A DNA stretch of 64,000 nucleotides from Arenicola marina (lineage: Eukaryota > Annelida > Polychaeta > Arenicolidae). The position numbers and the translations under genes were made by a program. Under the pieces are notes generated by a model, which was given only the letters and a program-made list of their open reading frames with translations, did not search any database and was not told the origin of the DNA. The DNA lies in NCBI GenBank assembly GCA_964019135.1, contig OZ025265.1, positions 5,648,318-5,712,317 of the forward strand, read 5' to 3'. Shown in pieces: positions 49,401-59,206 of this stretch; the first letter of the stretch is position 1, and each line of letters opens with the position of its first letter.

Positions 49401-52400
49401 CCCGGTGTCACGCGTCACACGGAGGGCCACCTGCCCCGGTGTCACGCGTCACACCGAGGGACACCTGCCCCGGTGTCACGCGTCACACCGAGGGTCACCT
49501 GCCCCGGTGTCACGCGTCACACGGAAGGCCACCTGCCCCGGTGTCACGCGTCACACCGAGGGACACCTGCCCCGGTGTCACGCGTCACACCGAGGGACAC
49601 CTGCCCCGGTGTCACGCGTCACACCGAGGGTCACCTGCCCCGGTGTCACGCGTCACACCGAGGGCCAACTGCCCCGGTGTCACGCGTCACACCGAGGGCC
49701 ACCTGCCCCGGTGTCACGCGTCACACGGAGGGCCACCTGCCCCGGTGTCACGCGTCACACCGAGGGACACCTGCCCCGGTGTCACGCGTCACACCGAGGG
49801 CCACCTGCCCCGGTGTCACGCGTCACACGGAGGGCCACCTGCCCCGGTTTCACGCGTCACACCGAGGGCCACCTGCCCCGGTGTCACGCGTCACACCGAG
49901 GGCCACCTGCCCCGGTGTCACGCGTCACACGGAGAGCCACCTGCCCCGGTGTCACGCGTCACACCGAGGGCCACCTGCCCCGGTGTCACGCGTCACACCG
50001 AGGGCCATCTGCCCCGGTGTCACGCGTCACACCGAGGGCCACCTGCCCCGGTGTCACGCGTCACACCGAGGGCCAACTGCCCCGGTGTCACGCGTCACAC
50101 CGAGGGCCACCTGCCCCGGTGTCACGCGTCACACCGAGGGCCAACTGCCCCGGTGTCACGACTCCTTTGTCAGCCCAACATGACCCAAGCTATTTAACCC
50201 TCCTTTACACAAAGGGCAGCAAACCCTCGTCTGGGGTCGGCCGGGGCACCTGTCGCACTTCCCCCTTCCTCTCACCCCACATCTCTCAGTGGTCCGGCCA
50301 TGGTGGTGTAGTCCCTTGGCTTGGCTCTGTACCCCCCCCCCCCCCCCCCACAGTGTGGATTGCCTCTGTCCTCAGGCCTGGAATCCATACAAGATGTGTC
50401 AGGCGGCGGGGACAGCTTTCATTGGTGCTGTTGGGCGGAAGTGCACCAATAAATGGAGTCGTAACATGGGATATGTAATGATTTTGTCAACCTGCGAGTT
50501 CGTGAATCAGATACAACTTGACTATTAATTGAATTGGTAAAGCATGGACGGAATGTATATTTCTCTAAATGAGCTCATTGGTCACTTTCTTACTTCAAGA
50601 GATTTGTTAAATGACTAAACTATAGCCACATTTTGGCGACGTAATCTGCGGTTTAATCATTTACCATTTCAGCAAAATATATTCAAATATGATGAGCAGG
50701 GCCGCACTGGTTATGATGAGCAGGGCCGCACTGGTTATGATGAGCAGGGCCGCACTGGTTATGATGAGCAGGGCCGCACTGGTTATGATGAGCAGGGCCG
50801 CACTGGTTATGATGAGCAGGGCCGCACTGGTTATGATGAGCAGGGCCGCACTGGTTATGATGAGCAGGGCCGCACTGGTTATGATAAGCAGGGCCGCACT
50901 GGTTATGATAAGCAGGCCCGCACTGGTTATGATGAGCAGGGCCGCACTGGTTACGATGAGCAGGGACGCACTGGTTATGATGAGCAGGCCCGCACTGGTT
51001 ATGATGAGCAGGGCCGCACTGGTTACGATGAGCAGGGCCGCACTGGTTATGATGAGCAGGCCCGCACTGGTTATGATGAGCAGGGCCGCACTGGTTACGA
51101 TGAGCAGGGACGCACTGGTTATGATGAGCAGGGCCGCACTGGTTTAGATGAGCAGGGCCGCACTGGTTATGATGAGCAGGGCCGCACTGGTTATGATGAG
51201 CAGAGCCGCACTGGTTATGATGAGCAGGGCCGCACTGGTTATGATGAGCAGGCCCGCACTGGTTATGATGACCAGGGCCGCACTGGTTATGATGAGCAGG
51301 CCCGCACTGGTTATGATGAGCAGGGCCGCACTGGTTATGATGAGCAGGGCCGCACTGGTTATGATGAGCAGGGCCGCACTGATTATGTTGAGCAGGGCCG
51401 CACTGGTTATGATGAGCAGGGCCGCACTGGTTATGATGAGCAGGGCCGCACTGGTTATGATGAGCAGGGCCGCACTGGTTATGATGAGCAGGGCCGCACT
51501 GGTTATGATGAGCAGGGCCGCACTGGTTATGATGAGCAGGGCCGCACTGGTTATGTTGAGCAGGGCCGCACTGGTTATGATGAGCAGGGCCGCACTGGTT
51601 ATGATGAGCAGGGCCGCACTGGTTATGATGAGCAGGGCCGCACTGGTTATGATGAGCAGGGCCGCACTGGTTATGATGAGCAGGGCCGCACTGGTTATGT
51701 TGAGCAGGGCCGCACTGGTTATGATGAGCAGGGCCGCACTGGTTATGATGAGCAGGGCCGCACTGGTTATGATGAGCAGGGCCGCACTGGTTATGATGAG
51801 CAGGGCCGCACTGGTTATGATGAGCAGGGCCGCACTGGTTATGATGAGCAGGGCCGCACTGGTTATGATGAGTAGGGCCGCACTGGTTATGTTGAGCAGG
51901 GCCGCACTGGTTATGATGAGCAGGGCCGCACTGGTTATGATTAGCAGGGCCGCACTGGTTATGATGTGCAGGGCCGCACTGGTTATGATGAGCAGGGCCG
52001 CACTGGTTATGATGAGCAGGGCCGCACTGGTTATGATGAGCAGGGCCGCACTGGTTATGATGAGCAGGGCCGCACTGGTTATGATGAGCAGGGCCGCACT
52101 GGTTATGATGAGCAGGGCCGCACTGGTTATGATGAGTAGGGCCGCACTGGTTATGATGAGCAGGCCCGCACTGGTTATGATGAGCAGGGCCGCACTGGTT
52201 ATGATGAGCAGGGCCGCACTGGTTATGTTGAGCAAGGCCGCACTGGTTATGATGACCAGGGCCGCACTGGTTATGATGAGCAGGGCCGCACTGGTTATGA
52301 TGAGCAGGGCCGCACTGGTTTAGATGAGCAGGGCCGCACTGGTTATGATGAGCAGGGCCGCACTGGTTATGATGAGCAGGGCCGCACTGGTTATGATGAG

Positions 52401-55400
52401 CAGGGCCGCACTGGTTAGGATGAGCAGGGCCGCACTGGTTATGATGAGCAGGGCCGCACTGGTTATGATAAGCAGGGCCGCACTGGTTATGATGAGCAGG
52501 GCCGTACTGGTTATGATGAGCAGGCCCGCACTGGTTATGATGAGCAGGGCCGCACTGGTTATGATGAGCAGGCCCGCACTGGTTATGATGAGCAGGGCCG
52601 CACTGGTTATGATGAGCAGGGCCGCACTGGTTATGATGAGCAGGGCCGCACTGGTTATGTTGTGCAGGGCCGCACTGGTTATGATGAGCAGGGCCGCACT
52701 AGTTATGATGAGCAGGGCCGCACTGGTTATGATGAGCAGGGTCGCACTGGTTATGATGAGCAGGGCCGCACTGGTTATGATGAGCAGGGCCGCACTGGTT
52801 ATGATGAGCAGGGCCGCACTGGTTATGATGAGCAGGGCCGCACTGGTTATGATGAGCAGGGCCGCACTGGCTATGATGAGCAGGGCCGCACTGGTTATGA
52901 TGAGCAGGGCCGCACTGGTTATGATGAGCAGGGCCGCACTGGTTATGATAAGCAGGGCCGCACTGGTTATGATGAGCAGGGCCGCACTGGTTATGATGAG
53001 CAGGGCCGCACTGGTTTAGATGAGCAGGGCCGCACTGGTTTAGATGAGCAGGGCCGCACTGGTTATGATGACCAGGGCCGCACTGGTTATGATGAGCAGG
53101 GCCGCACTGGTTATGATGAGCAGGGCCGCACTGGTTATGATGAGCAGGGCCGCACTGGTTTAGATGAGCAGGGCCGCACTGGTTTAGATGAGCAGGGCCG
53201 CACTGGTTTAGATGGGCAGGGCCGCACTGGTTAGGATGAGCAGGGCCGCACTGGTTATGATGAGCAGGGCCGCACTGGTTATGATGAGCAGGGCCGCACT
53301 GATTATGATGAGCAGGGCCGCACTGGTTATGATGAGCAGGGCCGCACTGGTTATGATGAGCAGGCCCGCACTGGTTATGATGAGCAGGGCCGCACTGGTT
53401 ATGATGAGCAGGGCCGCACTGGTTATGATGAGCAGGGCCGCACTGGTTATGATGAGCAGGGCCGCACTGGTTATGATGAGTAGGGCCGCACTGGTTATGA
53501 TGAGCAGGGCCGCACTGGTTATGATGAGTAGGGCCGCACTGGTTATGATGAGCAGGGCCGCACTGGTTATGATGAGCAGGGCCGCACTGGTTATGATGAG
53601 CAGGGCCGCACTGGTTATGATGAGCAGGGCCGCACTGGTTATGATGAGCAGGGCCACACTGGTTATGATGAGCAGGGCCGCACTGGTTATGATGAGCAGG
53701 GCCGCACTGGTTATGATGAGCAGGGCCGCACTGGTTTAGCAGGACCCGTTTTGTGAAATCAGACAATACGCACATTTAGGCGCTTTAAACGAATCACTAT
53801 GGATGCAGATTTTTTTGCTTGGCATTCACTGATGGCAACAATCCACATTTTCTTTGAAACATCTGGTCCTTGACACGATGGTGACCTTCTGAAAGGACTA
53901 ATTCCCGATCACAATATGAGATTCCCTACCAGATGATGGGAGCAGCCGCCCCAGCCCTCTGGTTTACATGTTGTTAAAGCAGTGACTTGAAGTTATTCCA
54001 GCTCGACAACACGAACAGCCATAAGCCGCATATATCAGTTTGCGTCGATATGAACTGATGTTGACTAATAAGTTAGTTTAATGCATGTCATGTATTATGT
54101 TGGTATTCCGACCAGAGTGCGGTGACGTCACACTCGCTCGCAGCCTGGCCCACCCCATGTCTGTGATTCGCTGTAACCAGGCCCGTCATAATGTGTGTAC
54201 GTCATTTCCAGGGTGAGGCAACTGGCGCGGTGGGCGGGACCGGAGCGACTGGGTCCACTGGTGTGAAGGGTCCCACTGGCGCCCAGGGGGGCACAGGAGC
54301 CCCCGGGGAGCCTGGTCCGCAGGGGCCAGGCGGACCGCAAGGCCCGTCAGGGGAGGGCGGGGTGCCTGGGCCAAAGGGTCCCACGGGGGCAACAGGTGTC
54401 ACGGGCCCCCCCGGTCCCCATGGACACTCCGGGCCATCGGGGCCGAGTGGACCCAGAGGAGAACGCGGGGAGCCTGGATCCCCGGGGCCGTCGGGGCCAC
54501 AGGGTGCCACGGGAGCCACCGGGATACGAGGACCCTCCGGACCCGGGGGTCCATCGGGACCCTCCGGACCGGCGGGCCCCAGAGGCGCTAGTGGTAACCG
54601 AGGGTCGCCGGGGGAGGTGGGGCCCGGCGGTCGCGCGGGGTCCCCGGGCCCGCTGGGGGGCGCCGGGTACACCGGGGCCACGGGGTTCCCAGGGATGCCG
54701 GGGGCTACGGGCGCCACAGGCCCATCCGGGGCTCCCTTCGTTGTCAGCGTGGCGGTAGGTGAGTGTCCGGCATCTACTGTCTGACCCCTCTCACGATACG
54801 CACAGACAAACCTGTACACAGCGTGACGTAGTGTATCCAACCGTAATCGATACTTCTCACTCAATAAGATATAATCATTTCCCGAATGCTTTTGAATGCT
54901 ATATTTCAATAATAATGATAATAATTAGCGTCATTACACAACATCCGACCATCACTTATTCCTAGTCATCTGAAATGTATGGCGAAATCAATATAAGTTT
55001 AAGTTTATAATTGTAAATGTAGTGACACCGTTAATCCTGTTATTGTCTAGCAGTATTACAGTGGTGAGTCTTTCTCTTTGGCTGGTGTCCCAGACAACGT
55101 GACGCGCCTGGTTCAGGAGATACGAGGCTACGACACGGAGATCAAGGCACTCCAGGCACGTGTCGCCGCCCTGGAGACACGCATCGACCAATTGGAAGCC
55201 GGCGCCGCGCAATGCCTGGTGTGTGATTGGCCAGACTGGTCCGACAGCTTCTTCAATCCCTTCGCGCTGATTGGCTTAATCGCCTGGAGCGTCCTACTGT
55301 CCGTGATCCTCGTCATCCTATTGGCTACAATGGCTGGAAGGATGTCCTCCGCTCGCCACGAGAACGCCACCGACAGGCCCATTGAGGATGCGGTCACCCG

Positions 55401-56454
55401 GCCCGCGCTGGGCTTGGGCACGCTCAGCGGGTTGCGGACGCTGGCCGGTCGTCATGACGCCGTCAGGGAGGTTGCGGACCAGTACCTGTTGCCGTCCGGC
55501 GCGGAGAGGCCGTACTCCATCTATGACGAGCTGCAGGACGAGGACGACCGCTACCTACAGGTGGAGGAGGCGACGCTCCCCTGGACACTGACCAGACAGG
55601 ACACGGGCAACGGCTACGTGACCAACCCAGCCAGAGACGGGGACTACGAAGTTCAACGGCGTAACGCGGCGGCCAACCGAGATCCATTCTACGCGCGACA
55701 GAACGGGACAGTCATAAGAGAACCACTCTACGAGAGGCAGGCCCCTAGCGTCAGAGGGGATCCAATATATGTACGACAGAACGCGAGAGCCATAGGGGAT
55801 CCAATATATGAGAGGCAGGCCCCTAGCGTCAGAGGGGATCCAATGTATGTCCGACAGAAAGTTGCGGCAAACGGAAATCCAATGTACGGAAGACAGGACG
55901 TTGGCGTCATAGAAGATCCAATCTATACGCGGCAGGATGGTGGGGTCAGAAGGGATCCAATCTATACGCGGCAGGATGGTGGGGTCAGAAGGGATCCAAT
56001 CTATACGCGGCAGGATGGTGGGGTCAGAAGGGATCCAATCTATACGCGGCAGGATGGTGGGGTCAGAAGGGATCCAATCTATATTCGACAGAATGTTGTG
56101 GCAAACGAAGATCCCATCTTTATGGGACAGCACGCTGGCGTACCAGAAGATCCCAAGTTTATAGGACAGCACGCTGGCGTACAAGAAGATCCCAAGTTTA
56201 TAGGACAGCACGCTGGCGTACAAGGAGATCCCAAGTTTATAGGACAGCACGCTGGCGTACAAGAAGATCCCAAGTTTATAGGACAGCACGCTGGCGTACC
56301 AGAAGATCCTAAGTTTACGCGACGCCAGGCTGGCGTACCAGAAGAGCCGGTGAGCATACATAATGGCCTGGCTGCCAGCGGAGTACTTCCTTCCGTACAC
56401 CCGGGGGGTGTGCTCTGTGACGAACTGCCGACAACATGCGAGGAGGTCGAATGA
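46496..56454 (+). CDS. Long type I transmembrane collagen with a cytoplasmic YxxQ repeat array (four exons)
   Basis: Exons: 46,496-46,535, 47,124-47,170, 54,212-54,758 and 55,094-56,454; phases 1, 0, 1; 664 residues. Exons 1-2 encode a signal sequence ([14 protein letters not shown], then [15 protein letters not shown]). Exon 3 encodes about 56 uninterrupted Gly-X-Y triplets. Exon 4 starts with an NVT glycosylation site and a coiled-coil neck (about 216-247, heptads [15 protein letters not shown]), probably a trimerising stem. It continues with [18 protein letters not shown] and a membrane span (about 269-292). The tail has an ITIM-like SIYDEL (Tyr 355) and, from about residue 408, 17 repeats of 13 residues. 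The fourth-exon acceptor was chosen because it has a strong pyrimidine tract, keeps phase and matches the paralogue at 59,207-61,582. The 7-kb second intron is full of minisatellites. I do not recognise the [13 protein letters not shown] domain; receptor or adhesion function is inference. Confidence 0.82.
46536..47123 (+). other. Long membrane collagen intron 1
   Basis: 588-bp intron, GTAAGC donor and cccgcag acceptor, phase 1. Unique AT-rich sequence, no other feature. Confidence 0.8.
47654..48061. repeat. 53-bp minisatellite (about 7.5 copies) in long collagen intron 2
   Basis: The unit includes GTGGTCACCCACACTGCATG and GGTAGGCCTATGTCTCAATG, with a period of 53 bp. One unit near 47,990 is shortened. 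Confidence 0.95.
48062..48940 (+). other. Unique intron 2 segment
   Basis: About 880 bp, partly AT-rich. No exon, repeat or RNA gene is recognised. Confidence 0.6.
48941..49110. repeat. (CATGAC)n hexanucleotide microsatellite
   Basis: About 28 near-perfect copies of a 6-bp unit, with one C-to-G change near 49,029. The period is a multiple of three, so every frame is open. Confidence 0.97.
49198..50160. repeat. 34-bp GC- and CpG-rich minisatellite (about 28 copies)
   Basis: The core is GTGTCACGCGTCACACCGAG, with a period of 34 bp. Variants are ACACGG/ACACCG and GCCACC/GACACC/GTCACC. Long plus-strand frames across it come from the lack of stops in the unit. Confidence 0.97.
50161..50688 (+). 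other. Unique intron 2 segment with an 18-C run
   Basis: It holds a C run (50,332-50,349). A weak candidate exon of 99 bp (50,376-50,474) begins after cctctgtcctcag and keeps phase 0 at both ends, but has a poor GTAATG donor. Confidence 0.4.
50689..53737. repeat. 24-bp minisatellite (about 127 copies) in long collagen intron 2
   Basis: The core is GAGCAGGGCCGCACTGGTTA, with a period of exactly 24 bp. Because 24 is a multiple of three, several frames on both strands read long 8-residue repeats. Variants such as GTTTAGATG, GTTATGTTG and CAGGCCC recur at intervals. Confidence 0.98.
53738..54211 (+). other. Unique 3' end of long collagen intron 2
   Basis: About 470 bp ending in the acceptor gtcatttccag. 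No other feature. Confidence 0.7.
54759..55093 (+). other. Long membrane collagen intron 3
   Basis: 335-bp intron, GTGAGT donor. The acceptor has a long pyrimidine tract (tctttctctttggctggtgtcccag), phase 1. Confidence 0.75.
55681..56346 (+). repeat. 39-bp in-frame coding minisatellite (17 units of 13 residues)
   Basis: It lies in exon 4 of the long membrane collagen. Units begin D/E/N-P-x-Y/F. The first eleven read like DPIYTRQ with Y-x-x-Q. The last six have Phe instead of Tyr (DPIFMGQ, DPKFIGQ). The four central units (55,915-56,070) are almost identical at DNA level, so expansion there is recent; the flanking units are older. Confidence 0.95.
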
Positions 56455-58228
56455 GATGGATCATATGCGGCCGGTCTCAGTCCTCATTGTGCCGCCTCCA
56501 GCCTTATTCCCGACTCGGCTGGCTGGGGGGCCGTCCTGTTATAAACTCCCATAGCAAGTCTAGATCAGTAATTTGACTGATCCTTCTATCAGAAGCCTCC
56601 CACTCTCAGTTGACAAGCGGGCTGAGGTCGAGATGAACAGGCCATGGGTTGGCCAACCGTATCTCCATCTGGAGCACGGAAGTTTGTTGAACACAAATCT
56701 CACGTCTAAATCTGGGTCTTCATAATAGTCTTGTTTTTGTCACTTTGGCCACAGGTGTCGGCTAAGCTTTAAATATTATTACGGACAGACGCTTTCAAAC
56801 TATTTGTAAAGTAAAATTCACTGGTGACGTCACTCTATTGTTCTCTCACGACATTATATTTCTCATGTGGTGTGTTTGAGTCATAAAGACGTGGAATTTA
56901 CATATGTTAATGTCCTCGGAACACGTCATTAACGGATATCAATGGGTCCTTGGGCGTGTCGTGTTCCTTGGATATTAACTTATACTTAGTTCTGTAAATT
57001 AGTTTTTCGTTTGATAACACCTGCTCATGTTAGTGATGTTAATTGTGGCATGTATATGTGCCTTAATAAATGTATTGCTTTTCTTTGAATTAATGACATG
57101 TAAATCTTGTAAATGAAGATGGTATTCTGCATCATGGATTCACTATCTGTTATTATTGTGTAAGTAAAATGTCGTAAACCTCCCCACCTTAAGTTCCATA
57201 GCGACGGAACGTCAATGCTAGTTGTACATAATACTTCATTATCGGTGACGGGGAATATCAAGTTGCAATCTTTCTTTTGCGTATATGAAGTATAATTAGG
57301 CCATATTGGCTTTAACAACTGTTTGAATGAACTTTAAGCTGTTTTATTGCGTACAGCAGGTATGTACTCGTCTTAACTAACATTATATGAATACTGATAT
57401 ATATATATATATATATGATGTAATGTATTCTGGCAAGTAGCGACGCACCATTCATTTTGTACATTATCTGTCTTGGCCAAATAATATTATGAAAATATGT
57501 TTATTATCCCAGTGTCCAGCCATATGGGCTGCAAGGCACACATGTATCCCACTCCATGGAAATAATAAATGAACGAAAGGAATATCAATTTTAGATTTCT
57601 TCCTTGAAATCATGACATTTATTAACGAGTGCTTACTATAAGTACATATAAATCCACTTCTCGCCGCACGGTAAGTGTTTGTGTGTGATATACTGTTCAA
57701 TGCCTGCCTACAAAGGTGACTACACAAACGAATAAATAGACAATATGTTTAGAATTTAAATAACCATGAGTTTTGTGAACGACGTAGATTGCATACATAA
57801 ATGATAATATCAACATCAAATTAGGCAATCCTTTCTATCTTTTCCATCCCAAAGGGCCAGAAAAAGCGCCCAGCTTCTGGGGTTAATTGTTTCCACTTGG
57901 CTTATCAAAACCAGATAATTTCAACAAAAATGACAATGAAACGTGATGCACTTGGTAATGGACCGCAACTTATTAAGGGGTTCTTCAAAGAATAAAATAC
58001 GCTCTCATATATTGCGTAGCAGACAACAAAATATTTATATACATAAGTGTCCTATCCGCCATCATTAGGCTTAAGTTTATTATCGCCTCAGTGTATACCG
58101 TAGACACCAGATATGCGTCGTCTTTGATCAGCTTTGGCGATGGCCGTAGGCTGAACAGTTTACTTTCTATAAACTCCTGGCAAATACAAAATCGATATTT
58201 ACAATGGCAATATATGGGCAATGTACTG
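56455..58228. other. 3' flank of the long collagen gene and intergenic DNA
   Basis: AT-rich, with a TA run at 57,397-57,416. No further gene recognised. Confidence 0.65.
57065..57070 (+). terminator. Candidate poly(A) signal of the long membrane collagen
   Basis: This is the first AATAAA after the stop codon, about 610 bp downstream. Position fits a 3' UTR; no direct evidence. Confidence 0.35.
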
Positions 58229-58742
58229 ACGCTGGTACTGCCACGTAGTGTTATTGTGAAGCTGGTACTGCCACGTAGTGTTATTGTGAAGCTGGTACTG
58301 CCACGTAGTGTTATTGTGAAGCTGGTACTGCCACGTAGTGTTATTGTAAAGCTGGTACTGCCACGTAGTGTTATCGTAAAGCTGGTACTGCCACGTAGTG
58401 TTATTGTGAAGCTGGTACTGCCACGTAGTGTTATTGTGAAGCTGGTACTGCCACGTAGTGTTATTGTGAAGCTGGTACTGCCACGTAGTGTTATTGTGAA
58501 GCTGGTACTGCCACGTAGTGTTATTGTGAAGCTGGTACTGCCACGTAGTGTTATTGTGAAGCTGGTACTGCCACGTAGTGTTATTGTGAAGCTGGTACTG
58601 CCACGTAGTGTTATTGTGAAGCTGGTACTGCCACGTAGTGTTATTGTGAAGCTGGTACTGCCACGTAGTGTTATTGTGAAGCTGGTACTGCCACGTAGTG
58701 TTATTTTGAAGCTGGTACTGCCACATAGTGTTATTGTGAAGA
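58229..58742. repeat. 30-bp minisatellite (about 17 copies)
   Basis: The core is GCTGGTACTGCCACGTAGTG, with a period of 30 bp and very few differences between copies. A multiple of three, so frames stay open on both strands. It lies downstream of the short collagen gene. Confidence 0.97.
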
Positions 58743-59206
58743 TATCAATAAATGGCGGTACTCGTCTTCTACGCTTTACAAGCTGGCGACGCAACTAGCA
58801 TATATACAGGACGCACAGTTTTGTTGTGTTAATATCGAATGAACGAAATTTAATGACAGATACAACATATTATAATAAAGAATCATGCCGCCTCACTAGC
58901 GAGACTGTTCGATGGATATCATATAAAAATGAGATCAAGTGTCATGTCATGCTTAGCCTTACTAAATTCCGGTCTACAGAGCCTAATTTTATGCGAAAAA
59001 AATATATAGGGACTAAATTAATATGAGAAGTATTCTCTTTTACTGTCTGGGAATATACATTAGCTCAGTGGGTAGTGTGTTAAGCTTCATATCGATAGAT
59101 GTGAGTCTCATGCCAGCCGGTGACACTGGACCTGGCCAAGCTCTCACATACATTTCATATCCCGTAGGTGTTAACCTATTTGCCCAGAGTCCCCACACGC
59201 CCTGCT
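58743..59206. other. 3' flank of the short membrane collagen
   Basis: Mostly unique AT-rich DNA following the stop codon at 59,207, with a tRNA-like fragment near 59,055 and a possible minus-strand ATTAAA at 58,854-58,849. Confidence 0.55.
59053..59130 (+). mobile_element. tRNA-derived SINE-like fragment
   Basis: TTAGCTCAGTGGGTAG is a near-consensus tRNA D-arm/A box. About 40 bp later GTGAGTCTCATGCC resembles a decayed B box. No acceptor-stem pairing is seen, so an intact tRNA is excluded; a SINE remnant is most likely. Confidence 0.4.

Noticed and set aside
49194-50478. Plus-strand frames of about 330-390 codons (HASHRG / VSRVTPR types)
   Set aside because: Artefacts of the stop-free 34-bp unit; three overlapping frames are equally open.
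50689-53739. Long repeats reading [16 protein letters not shown] or HHNQCGPA as structural protein
   Set aside because: The 24-bp unit leaves several frames open on both strands. The plus-strand GRTG pattern has period 8, not the Gly-X-Y period of collagen, and the array sits in an intron.
54202-54909. Minus-strand proline-rich frame opposite the long collagen exon
   Set aside because: It is the antisense shadow of Gly-X-Y codons; the plus strand has the splice sites, phase and paralogue match.
55555-56400. Minus-strand frame of about 280 codons opposite exon 4 of the long collagen
   Set aside because: Antisense shadow of the in-frame 39-bp coding repeat; no start or splice support.
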